A stretch of 64,000 nt of DNA from Zerene cesonia. Its lineage: Eukaryota > Arthropoda > Insecta > Lepidoptera > Pieridae. The position numbers were made by a program, and so were the translations under genes. The notes under the pieces are model-generated. The model was given only the letters and a program-made list of their open reading frames with translations, ran no database searches and was not told where the DNA came from. Below, piece by piece: positions 12,801 through 22,883 of this stretch (positions are counted from its first letter, which is position 1; each line of letters opens with the position of its first letter). Location of the stretch: NCBI RefSeq assembly GCF_012273895.1, contig NC_052119.1, positions 9,622,146-9,686,145 of the forward strand. The letters run 5' to 3'.

Positions 12801-15800
12801 TCTATTAAACTACTCAGAATTTAACGCATCCAAAGCCGCGGGCAAAAGTTAGTTCGAATAAATGGAACCCCTCTAAATTTTACGAGTTAAAATCTCTTCT
12901 TACTCATTGCAACATAAACACAACACGCCCGTATAGAATGAAATCCGATTTCAATATTGCTTATCAACTAGATATTGCTGGATATTCTGGATGACGGTGG
13001 CTATTTCAAGTTACTAATAGTCTTTCTTATAGGCTCATAAGAAGAATATGATGAATCAAAAAAATTATTTCATTTAGACAGAGAAAAACACTGATATTGA
13101 GAAAAATATCACATTCCAAACACGTAGGGGCGACACGAGTAAGATCTGGCCGGCCGCCAGCCGCCGCACGAGGGCCTGCGGCTCGGCAGTCGGACACACA
13201 ACAATATTGTAATATAATGTGTTCGCAGTTGGAAACAGCTCGTAGATATCGCTCACATGTATGTTTGCTGACGTCACCGACCGTGCGTGACTGCAACATG
13301 ATTATGTTTCTCCGCGTGAATAATTATGTATTTACAAACTTGAAAACCTTCAGATTACAATTGCAACTTGTAAATATTAAATTATGGAATATGATTTGAT
13401 TAGATTTGGCTTATAACTGAACATATAATAGAATAAACACGATAGAGCAGTAATACATATGTAAAATCGCTGAACGGATTAGATGATTATTGTTGGTACA
13501 ATTATGTTAAACGTAATTTATACGATATGTATAATATAAAAGTAAACATTGAGTGTCTGTCTGTCTGAGAGTGACATTTTATATTTATCCACAAAACTGA
13601 TAGGAGCCATAAAAGAAGAAACCAAAAAAACTGTTTTTGGAATTTTTGTTTGTCTGACTATGAAATACCTTAACAATTCGAAACTACTATACTCAACGGA
13701 TGTGAACGCAGTTTTCACAGGTGGATTACATATAATTAGGAGCCTTGATAAACATTTCATTGGTCAAAATGAATCCATTGAAAACATCAAGCGCAACAGG
13801 CTATTTAAACTAGGTATAAGAGATATAAAATTGAAGATCTGGAACTCCCGATGTGGAACTCCAAGAGCCCAGCAACACTATATCATAAATAGTAATGATA
13901 TCTTAGCAAAAGTTGTTCAATCTGATGGGCATTTTCTGTCGACTTATAATAATCGAGATCGGGAACATTTGTTGTCGAAATCAACGATAATCCGGGAAGA
14001 AAAATAGTTCTTTCTCCATTTTATTCACGTTCAAAGTTCATGCGAACGAAGTTGCGCGCACCCGCTAGTGTAGTATATAGTACCTTGGAGATAGACATAA
14101 TACTTATATTTTAGTCTAATCCTTGGATTTCTCTTCTGCAAACCAAACCTAATGTAAAAGTGACACTTAATGATACCAAAGGTAATATAGAATAAACGGT
14201 GCGGAATAGCACTGAGAGTTGCATTCGTAGCTTCGTTTCCGTCTTATTCGATAATTTATAACTTGGACATAATATCACCGGAAAAGGGGAACGTTATGTA
14301 ACTAAACACAGATCATAAAAAAAACCGTCCTAAATAACAGATTTTTCATTAATTTCTCCATCTTGATATTGGCCTCATTTTTAATACCCTCTGTATTCAA
14401 ACATGCACTCGAGTAAGTATATTGTTTGGTGTATATTTGGTTTTGTATTTTTTTATGTAAAACGCAAAATAATCTCGACTGTCTCGTTAGGCATTTGTTA
14501 TCCAGCAACTTGTGATTAATTAATGCTTTGAATGTAGTTATAATTATCTTATCAATTTGTATAATCAAGTGATTAATTAATACTTGATAAGAAATACAAG
14601 CGCACCTACCATCTACCTCACATTATACCTACAATTCATTAAAATATTTGTATTATCGATATAACAGTATAATAATTAAACTAATTAAAAAAATATGCGT
14701 TCTTTTTTAAGTGCTAATATTTTTCTGATTAAATTACTAATCTAAATCAATTAGCAAAGATTCAAATTTGTATTTATTACTGTAAACGGCATTACTCTCG
14801 TTCGTATTAGTTATATTCTTTCTGTCAAGTGTTCCATTATAGAATCTTTTGAGGGCCAGAATCGAAGACTTTGTATGCCTTTAAAAAGGGAAAGCAACAT
14901 TGCAACAATAACACGTGTCGGGTTATTTATATCGGCGCTTCTTGACAGCTGACCGAGTCTGACAGGTCACCGGTCTTCTCACTGGCCACCGCCTCTACAC
15001 AATCAACTTTGAACTTGGCCTTGAATCACAATTCCATTGGACATCCGGAGGAGAACATTGTGCCATCTCAGTCAGCAACGCCATGTATATCAATTGACGT
15101 AAATATCGAGATGTATTCTGATGCATCGTTATTCTATTTTGATGTTTTGTACTGACTACTGTATTAACCGATTATTGGTCAATGTTTTAAATTATAAGTT
15201 ATATACTAAAAATAGTATTATAAGTGTGTATTATATAAATACTAATAAAAACATTAATGTTCTCATAAATCTAATTTATGTGTATAACGTTTAAATCATA
15301 AAAGGGTGCGTCACAACACGATTTGATAAGCACAATCTGTTTATTGTGTGGACCCTCCACCTCCACCTCCGCGGTTCTGACCAAAACACTGAACTCAATT
15401 GGATATTATCTTTTATTTTTTCTTGTTGTTATGATTTTGTATTGTATTTTTATCTCAAGATTTAAAACTTAAACAAATGAAACAAAATTTCTAATCATAA
15501 CAAAGAGATAAGAATATTTTCATAAATAAAGAACACTGCAATATTTCCATAGGAACGTTTTTATGTCTAACTGTCATATTTAAATAAATAATAAATTCAT
15601 AATAGAGTTAGCATTAATGAGCAAATGCCATTACGACATAAATAAATCTTTGCCTTCTTATCGAATGGTTATTTGATTGACACAAAGATTCTTGTATAAA
15701 TGAACAATACTCGTAGATATAAAAGAACAGACAGAAATAGACAAATGTTAATAATTACATTATTAATCTTATATTACTAATATTATAAATATAATATGAA

Positions 15801-18123
15801 AATTTGTGTGTGTGTGTTTGTTGCTCTTTCACGCAAAAACTACTGAACCGATTGCAATGAAATTTGGTACGTAGATAGCTAGACCGCTGGAATAACATAA
15901 AGGCTACTTTTTATCCCGATATTCCTACGGGTTACCGACTTACGCGGGTGAAACCGCGAGGCGCAGCTAGTCATGTTATATTTACAAAACGACTAACGTT
16001 ATTCTTGGTTTTTCGCGCAACTGTGGTCCATAACAACTTAATTTGTAACATAATATATTACATAGGGTATCCTAATACCTATTTAGAAAGGTCGGCGATC
16101 ATAATTCCATTTGTATGTAGCGTTAGTGTGCTCTACCACAGGATGCTTTATGTGTAATGCAAGTTCGTTTCGGTTCGTGCTAGAGTATTTTATATCTATG
16201 ATTTCAGTGGATACTTTAGGATTCTTCCTTCTTTAATATAACACAGCTGAATGGTACGGTCATATGACCACAATTGGATTGCAAAATACTGCATCATTCT
16301 TAACAATTTTACTGTGTGCAAATTGTTTGGAGAAATAATTATCTGGTCTTACTTATAGTGTTAACAGCGTTAATAGTGTTAAGACAATGTACAAACTAGT
16401 TTACTTATTAAAGTGACCGGCATTGTTATCTACACAACGATGTTATAAGAGAGCTAAACACAGCGCGCGGCGGCCGGTGCACACCTCGCCACAATCTACG
16501 ACTTAAGGTTTAAGTGAGGATAACACGTATCAGATTGTCTATCACACAACACACACGTGATTGCTGACCAAACCTTTTTTTACTGCACAAAAAAGGTGTT
16601 AATGACTGCCGTTGGCCTTATTTTAACACAATTTATTTGTAGGTTTATCATAATCAGCCTACGTTCGTACCTTTTCCGTGAGGGTTTGGGACATTATCTA
16701 CAACACTTCGACTCCGAATTCAGAATATATACTGTAAAATTTTGATTTTAGCTTATTCCTGTTTCCTCTCGATGTATTCCTTTGTCCATCGGAGCAGTGA
16801 TGTTGTAGGTCATGTGCAGTTAAATTACAAATTCAATTTAATGTTGTATGATCCTCTAGTTTCGAATTATTTGTATTGATTACTGGAGAGGCATTCGTCA
16901 CCATGATATTCTTGGTAAAATGTCATATTTAAAATTTAATGCTGTAGGGGAGTATGCAATGACAATATTAATATTTATTTTAGGTATTGTTTACGCTCTT
17001 AGTAACAAATGATGAATCAGCACGTAACAATAGAAATTATCGTTTATTTGTTTTCTTTCTTCTAACAGTCTTTAACATACGTATGTTCTTCATAATTAAA
17101 AACCTTAACCGTTAATAAATAACCTTGTTGATATTTAAATAGGTTATACATTAGTGTGGTACTTTTGACTTACCATGATGGTTATGTGATTAAATTATGG
17201 TAGCGTCACTGAAGTAGCGGACTGTCATATTTATGTATTTAAATCATTGACATGCAATTTAACTCTGTCATTTTAGTAATAATAATCTTGTATGACAATC
17301 ATAATTGTTCATTTGATTTTGATTCCATTGCAGGAGAAAGCACCATCATTACCACCATACCATTTTACTGAATCCTTATAGAGGCTTCACTATTGCGAAT
17401 TAAAATAATATTATCACTCTACCTTTTGCAAAGCTCTATATATGAATAGAGCTCCAATAAGGGGTAAGAATAAAAGATTTATGTGCTTGATTCCTGATAT
17501 ATGGCGTGTTATAAGAAACTGACACTGCCACTCGAATCGAATCCCTAACTCACGAAACATGGGACAAGGCCGCTACCTGCCGACCCGCGCCACTATGATC
17601 ATTTGCTGTGTCTATATTTCACACAACACGGAACGATGAATAAAAACTGAGACTTGTTTATGTTTAAGAAAGAAATAGAAAGTTACCTTGATCACAAAAT
17701 ATTTGAAAGCCAGCTAATTGCTTAAATAAGGATAAGTAAATGATTTTGAGGTGAAAGGTAGCGAGAGATTTTCATTGACATTTTTAATAATATTTTAATC
17801 AATCAAATTATTTGGATGAATATTTTAAAAGTCTATTTTAAAAGTCGAGCAAGCAATAATTTATCCTCATCGCATGCTTTGTGTTGTGTTTCACAGACAA
17901 TAATTGTGTTTCGGCTGGAACCCATTACCTTGTCGAGATACGGCCAGACTCCCGTGAGCACAATGCTGAAGCCGAGGGACATCTGGAACATGGTGAAATA
18001 TATCACGTAGATGCTGCGCCAGCGCTCCCGTTGCTGCTGCGCCGTCTCCAGAGCGTCCCCCGCGCCGTCTGCCGCCTCATCCTGGCCCTGCCGCCGACCC
18101 ATCACGCCTTTCAACCACTCCAT
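9818..18123 (-). CDS. MFSD8: MFSD8 / CLN7 lysosomal major facilitator, complete
   Basis: A twelve-segment major facilitator protein of the lysosomal membrane; the human orthologue is mutated in neuronal ceroid lipofuscinosis type 7. Six exons in transcript order: 18123-17929, 12593-12350, 12067-11741, 11591-11345, 10746-10497, 10090-9818. They close in phase to 511 residues, against 518 in human. The start is the ATG at 18121-18123, which opens the peptide MEWLKG; upstream in-frame triplets are not ATG. Diagnostic blocks are RWRSIYVIYFTMF with GVWPYL (TM1), LGQLVASPLLGLW (TM2), ANVAVARSYLSAAT (TM4), LATPLTMDQFGW (mid-protein) and LGPRPQGVWMGVLT (TM10-11). Exons 2, 5 and 6 are very GC-rich while introns are AT-rich. 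Intron 1 is 5.3 kb and full of repeat remnants. The C-terminus carries a short polyproline run before EMRPLNN. Confidence 0.94.
10895..10990 (+). repeat. Retroelement tail with AAAT-rich end, copy 1
   Basis: The block from AAGAACTCTGTCGAATTA through GATAATATCCT to a run of AATAAATAAAAA matches, with about ten mismatches, the block at 24828-24910 in a Sec3 intron. The shared body followed by an A-rich tail is what a short LINE or SINE 3' end looks like. It lies in MFSD8 intron 4, opposite to the gene's direction. Confidence 0.55.
11194..11281. repeat. Inverted repeat, 16-bp perfect arms, MITE-like
   Basis: The arm TCGCAGGCAAATTGTA at 11194-11209 is repeated in exact reverse complement at 11266-11281; the inner flanks (TAATCATGC against GCATAATCA) also pair imperfectly. 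The 88-bp unit lies in MFSD8 intron 4. It may be a small MITE or the remains of one; no target duplication was evident. Confidence 0.55.
13510..14068 (+). mobile_element. Possible decayed Helitron-like element ending CTAGT
   Basis: The right end reads GCGCGCACCCGCTAGT, the style of ending seen in Lep1/Helitron-like repeats elsewhere in this window. The left part has a TGTCTGTCTGTCT run of the kind found at such repeats. It contains a 152-codon plus-strand open frame (13549-14007) with no family I recognise and AT-rich codon use. I regard that frame as an element remnant and not a host gene. Confidence 0.35.
15769..15971 (+). mobile_element. Lep1/Helitron-like short element, copy 1
   Basis: The body runs from ATTACTAATATTATAAAT through the block AACTACTGAACCGATT and AAATTTGGTACGTAG to ACGCGGGTGAAACCGCGAGG and the end GCAGCTAGT. 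The same body, reversed, occurs at about 20412-20582. The CTAGT end behind a GC-rich stem is typical of lepidopteran Helitron-like non-autonomous elements. It lies in MFSD8 intron 1. Confidence 0.7.
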
Positions 18124-19607
18124 AATCTCGACTCGATCTAAACGGCCTTCGACCACTCGTTATCGCTCGCACCGTCCGCTGTCAGCTGTACTCGTCCGCG
18201 GAGAGCGAGGGTAGTGAACCCCGCATTGTTGTCTCCTTTGCAAGAGTTATCGTCCTGACATCGCCGTGAACAAAGAAACTGAACGCGCTCACGCGGCGAC
18301 GAGCGCTCCACGCGACACATGCACAGTGACTGTTTGTTTGTTGGCATCGTTTTAGCCTACTTACTTACTTCACCTCCTCAACTGTTACGACATTTCATTA
18401 GCATTTCGAACCCAATTTTGTAAATCGTTCTTTTAATGAATCTGCTAATGCTTTCTAAAGGAATGACCAGAATGTACCTTTTATCATAAAATTTCTTTTA
18501 AATTCTACATTATACAACCGCAGCGTACACTGTTGTCGTACTTTATATAATACTCCTTACGTAGTAATGTATGCAATAATGTAAGACAAAAACATTAATA
18601 TTCTTATTGAAAAGATTATGCAATTTGTAATATTTTTTGATTCATCATTTCAGGACTTCTCATCGTGCAATGGGGGAGACAGACCCGAATCCTTTTCCTT
18701 ACCCTCACAGTCCATCACTTTATTCCCTTCGTTAATTTCTTCCTTTTCCTTAATCGACAAAAGTGAACAACGCATTAGAAATATTCATGTGTGATCACTT
18801 GGCCGGTGATGATCGGTTTGCAATCAACAAACAGATGTTTAAAAAAACGAAGTCAATGAGCTCATGTGTAAAATTTGGTCTCAAATGTCATTAAAAAAAT
18901 ATGACTACTAGGAAATTCTTTTGACATTTAAGTAACAGTTTATATTAATTTTGAAATTTTGCTACGGTGTGGCAAATAGCTAAGTGTTCGAATCTCGCCT
19001 CGTGATCGTTTTTTTTTTCTATTCTTAAAAAAATCTCATTTATTAAGCATTTCCATATCAGTTTAGTTAATTAGTTTTATTTTTACTAAAATTTTCATTG
19101 TCCTACGTGGGATTTACGCTTAGTCTACAACTCGCCATTTGTGCAAAAAATATTTCTTAAATTTTCTGTATTAAAAGTACTAGGTACTTCTTCAATCGTT
19201 GCAGGAAAACATTGTAAGAAAACAGACATTTATATGAACGTTAAGGTACCACGAACAATCCGAATTTTCTAATGTTAAGGATTACGGAACTCTGTTTCGA
19301 TGCTCTGTTTGATTATTGTAGTAATTTTATCTAGTTTACCGTATAATAATTTAGCTAGCTAGCTTAGCTCTATACAGCAATACTCGACGGTCAATTTTAA
19401 TGACTATTCTCGTTGCTTTTTTTATGTATCTATAGTTTAGACTTCAGTTTGACACTACATATTAATCTGTGGCACTGACATGACATAAGATTGGGCAGTG
19501 TGCAATTACGATCGACAAAAACATTTATTGATTCTGAAAATTTGAGACTAAAGCTCTCTTGTTACTTCTTCACGTTAAACGCATACACTTCTATAAAAGA
19601 ATTAATC
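18124..19607. other. Head-to-head spacer between MFSD8 and the COX7B-like gene
   Basis: Presumed bidirectional upstream region. The first 250 bases beside the MFSD8 start are GC-rich and probably hold its 5' leader. The remainder is AT-rich and non-coding, with a tRNA-like SINE remnant at about 18965-19045. I see no gene and no clear core-promoter motif. Confidence 0.5.
18965..19045 (+). repeat. tRNA-like SINE remnant, plus orientation
   Basis: It contains the B-box-like GTTCGAATCTCGCCTC followed by GTGATC, a T-run and ATTCTTAAAAAAAT. It is the counterpart of the minus-strand copy at 8690-8780. Too decayed to be a tRNA gene: no acceptor stem can be paired. Confidence 0.5.
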
Positions 19608-21243
19608 ATGGCTCTTCCTCGCGTGCTCGCCTCTCGCCTCATGCAACAAACAGGTAAATTATTTTTTTTCCAAATTTCATATTTGAATTTCGAATATTAT
19701 ATAAAAAGGACAGCTTATTTATTACAATTCTCTTGTTCAAACCTTTTTTACAGAACAGTACTGAGTATAGATAAATAAACAGTAACAATTATTTTTCTTT
19801 AAATATATCGTTACATAACAATATAACCTTAAAATGGTAAAGATAAATAACATGAAATAGATTCAGTGTACTATATCCTCTTCGTTAGGTTATATAATGA
19901 AACAATGTTTTGTAATAGTGTCCAATATTATTATTGGTATTGTTAATAGCAACTAACATAAGAACTTACATTTTGATTAAACAGTAATAGACAAAGACAT
20001 GCTTTTCTCAATTTATCATCGAATGAGAATAATTATTTTTACCAAAAAACTGAACCTTCAAATTATCAGAACTGAACATAGAGCCACCAGCTTTCAAATA
20101 AAAAAAGAATCATCAAAATCGGTTCTCCCAGTAAAAAGTATTGTGGTAACAAACACAGTTGACTTGAGAATCTTCACTTTTTTGAATCGGTAAAAAATAC
20201 AAATGAAGGTGTAACAGTATAAAATCAAAGTGTTGTGATAGTCTTTCAGAAATATTTTACTTTTTATTACATACCTTATTTATACTTTTTATGTGAAGTT
20301 TTTATTATGTCTGATATACATACTAAAGTTATTTATCTTAGTTTCTTTCAGTTCTTTGATAAGATGAATTAAGATGTAAGATAAATTGATAATAATTTAT
20401 TGTTATTAAATACTAGCTGCGCCCCGCGGTTTCACTCTCGTAAGTCTGTATCCCGTAGGAATATCAGGATAAAAGCTATTTACGTACCAAATTTCATTGC
20501 AATTGGTTCAATAGTTTTTGCGTGAATGAGCAACAAACACACACACATCCTTACAAACTTTTGCATTTATAATATTAGTAGGAAGTAGGATATATAAATT
20601 TCTATCAATATTGAAGACACACTTGTTGCTATTGTGTTATTTGAGGTTTGAAAAATGTCATAAAAATCAATTGTATTTGAAAGTGTTCAATCATTTTTAA
20701 ACATCTACACATAGAAACAGACCTACCTAAATGTTTATGATTTAATTGTGAAATGAAAAATTTTGTTATATTATTTCAGTGCGACGCTACCACGGAGACC
20801 ACTCCTTCAAGCCACCCTCGATGGACGAGCTGCCTGTCCCCCGCGGCTCCTGGCAGGCCAAGTATGATGCTGACCAGAGGAAATACAACTCTATCCTTGC
20901 CTTTGGCATAGTGTTCACTGTATTCTCCATTAGTCTTGTAAGTAATTAATTAAATTGTAATTCATTATAAATCAATAGCTTTCCTTGCATAGACTTTGTA
21001 CTTTGCTACCCCTGTATTGCTATATGAGCTTACCAAAGTGCTACTTTAAGTCTAATTAAATGAATAAATGTTTGGGTTTGCCCTGTTGCATTAGTTGCCA
21101 AGTCATTGTATGTCTAAACATACAGAATCGGCTGTGCAACATTTATAAGTTTTGATTCAACCATAACATATTCAATTCTATTTCAGGCTAAGGGCTCCGG
21201 TCTCCTGTACCTGAACTACGCTCCTCCCAAGTCCATTGATTAA
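19608..21243 (+). CDS. COX7B-like small mitochondrial inner-membrane subunit
   Basis: Three exons, 19608-19653, 20780-20937 and 21187-21243, close in phase to 86 residues. The N-terminus (MALPRVLASRLMQQT, then RRYHG) is basic and amphipathic like a mitochondrial presequence. The mature part has the KYDADQRKYNSILAFG stretch leading into one membrane helix and then a short tail, AKGSGLLYLNYAPPKSID. This resembles the COX7B family of cytochrome c oxidase (complex IV) in its K-Y-N-x-x-L-A-x-G start to the helix and its length. An AATAAA at 21279-21284, 36 bases after the stop, is a good polyadenylation signal. Codon use is moderate, unlike the GC-rich neighbours. That it is a small respiratory-chain subunit is likely; the exact subunit name is less certain. 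Confidence 0.7.
20412..20582 (-). mobile_element. Lep1/Helitron-like short element, copy 2
   Basis: It begins on the plus strand with ACTAGCTGCGCCCCGCGG, the reverse complement of a CTAGT end, and continues through TACCAAATTTCATTGCAATT to ATTTATAATATTAGTA. It matches the element at 15769-15971 in opposite orientation and lies in intron 1 of the COX7B-like gene. Confidence 0.7.
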
Positions 21244-21284
21244 ACAGTTTGCACACACATTATGTTTATTGCTAGTGAAATAAA

Positions 21285-21707
21285 ACTATAGTATTAAAAT
21301 ATGTGTTTTATTTAAAAAACATATTATATATATAAGTCTTTATATGCCCTTACACTACCTATTTGAAAAATAATTTAATATCCCTATATCTACATCAAGG
21401 GCTGTATGACTCATCTGTATAAACATTTTCAGTCATATTTTTAACACCTCTTTTTTTCAATATAATAGTAGTGAAGAGAAACCTTCTTCTCCATGTATAC
21501 TAGATTTGATTTTTATTGAGACTGCCATATATATTACCCATAAATATAAGAGCATGTTGGTTATGTTGCATTGTTTAGAATTGGCAGTATGCAAGCATGT
21601 ATCTGTCTTTGGATCACATGAAATACTATTGTATACAAAATAATATTCCACCTCTTGAACAGGAATTGAATGATGAGTGTGAAACAGACTAGTCTTTCTC
21701 TAAGTGG
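21285..21707. other. AT-rich spacer, no gene seen
   Basis: Sequence between the COX7B-like polyadenylation signal and the hAT element. Minus-strand open frames here are short and run through the transposon end, so they are not genes. Confidence 0.5.
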
Positions 21708-21715
21708 GTGACAAT

Positions 21716-22397
21716 TAGAGATGCCACGAATAGTTGATTGGCCGAATACCGAATACCGAATATTCGGCAACGCTGTCGGCCGAAGCGCCGAATATTCGGC
21801 CACCGAATATTCGGCGCATAGAAAATACATGCTTGTCGGGGGCGCGTTCGATGGAATAAGACAAGTAAAAACCTGAGAAATTTAAGTAGAAACCTGTTTT
21901 CCTCGTTGCGTTGGCGCGGTAGGAGATCGATGGCTATTTGTTTCAATTCAATTGCGAGTAAATCACGTCAAGGATTGTCGCCTAGATAGGAAGGCCGATC
22001 CTTACAAGTGGTGGTTAGCAGACGAAAAACAATACCCAAACCTTTCGAAGTTTGCTAAAGTGTATCTTTCTTCTCCTGGAAGTAGCGTGTATAGTGAGAG
22101 GTTATTTTCTGAGGCTGGTATCATTTACGATGAAAAGCGTAGTCGTTTGCTACCAATAAATGCTAAAAAGCTTGTTTTTATCCGTCACAACTTACCAATG
22201 ATCAATTTTAATTACTAAAGAGTTGTAATTTGGAAATAAATAGATAATTTTGAGTAATATGATGTGTCTTTTTTTCATTGATTTGCTATTCGGTATTCGG
22301 CCGAATAGTACGTATTATTCGGCCGAATACCGAATAGCTTAAAAGTGGCCGAATAGGCCGAATACCGAATAGCTGCCGAATATTCGTGGCATCTCTA
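21716..22397 (+). mobile_element. Non-autonomous hAT transposon with intact ends
   Basis: The ends are inverted repeats beginning TAGAGATGCCACGAAT at 21716 and closing with its reverse complement at 22397, inside a perfect 8-bp duplication. Both subterminal regions are packed with CCGAATA/TATTCGG units, several forming the palindrome CCGAATATTCGG; in hAT elements such repeats are typical transposase-binding sites. The element is 682 bp, far shorter than an autonomous hAT of 2.5-4 kb. It keeps only the C-terminal part of a transposase, so it looks like an internal-deletion derivative. The perfect duplication suggests a fairly recent insertion. Confidence 0.92.
21982..22218 (+). pseudogene. hAT transposase C-terminal dimerisation domain fragment
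   Basis: The open frame reads DPYKWWLADEKQYPNLSKFA near its start, then a serine-rich stretch, ERLFSEAG, and RSRLLP before the stop at 22216-22218. This is the conserved hAT C-terminal (dimerisation) region of about 70 residues. The upstream zinc-finger and catalytic parts are missing and there is no ATG in frame, so it cannot encode an active transposase. It is kept inside the non-autonomous element at 21716-22397. Confidence 0.88.
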
Positions 22398-22619
22398 GTG
22401 ACAATACCCCTTAAGGACACTTAAAAGAAATTTTAAAATGTCCAGAAATGAAAGTCTGTTTACTCCTAATTAACATTAATTCTAGTAAAAAATATGATGT
22501 AACATGAAATTACACAAGAAATCAATGTCAAAAAGTCTCATCGCTTGTTGCGCACACTGAACTGCAACTATGCTCAAATGACACATCCCACTTTAGAAAT
22601 GAATAGAAGTTTAGTGCAG

Positions 22620-22677
22620 TATCGTGTGAGGTGTGAGGTGTGGTGTGTGGTGTGGTATGTGGTGTGCGGTGTGGTGT
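22620..22677 (+). repeat. GTGTGG-type tandem repeat beside a gap
   Basis: An irregular run of GTGTGG / GTGTGA units (such as GGTGTGTGGTGTGGTATG) ends exactly at the 206-N gap. The array is probably the reason for the gap. It lies just 3' of the last readable Sec3 exon. Confidence 0.7.
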
Positions 22678-22883
22678 NNNNNNNNNNNNNNNNNNNNNNN
22701 NNNNNNNNNNNNNNNNNNNNNNNNNNNNNNNNNNNNNNNNNNNNNNNNNNNNNNNNNNNNNNNNNNNNNNNNNNNNNNNNNNNNNNNNNNNNNNNNNNNN
22801 NNNNNNNNNNNNNNNNNNNNNNNNNNNNNNNNNNNNNNNNNNNNNNNNNNNNNNNNNNNNNNNNNNNNNNNNNNNNNNNNNNN
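22678..22883. other. Assembly gap (206 N)
   Basis: The gap hides the last few codons, stop codon and part of the 3' UTR of Sec3. Confidence 0.99.

Larger units (their letters stand above)
12594..17928. other. MFSD8 intron 1 with repeat remnants
   Basis: This 5.3-kb stretch separates the first and second coding exons of MFSD8. It contains a CTAGT-ended element at about 13510-14068, a Lep1/Helitron-like element at about 15769-15971, and AT-rich sequence. A short GC-rich patch at 13138-13195 has no conserved reading frame. I see no further MFSD8 exon, and none is needed because exon 1 joins exon 2 in phase. Confidence 0.6.
21708..22405. repeat. 8-bp target-site duplication flanking the hAT element
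   Basis: GTGACAAT occurs at 21708-21715 and again, exactly, at 22398-22405, immediately outside the inverted termini. Eight bases is the standard hAT duplication length. Confidence 0.93.

Noticed and set aside
13027..13399. Short frames on both strands around a GC-rich patch in MFSD8 intron 1
   Set aside because: No matching family or phase; MFSD8 exon 1 joins exon 2 directly.
21716..22397. CRISPR-like array of CCGAATA repeats
   Set aside because: Repeats are short, palindromic and lie inside hAT termini, without spacers of constant length; the genome is animal.
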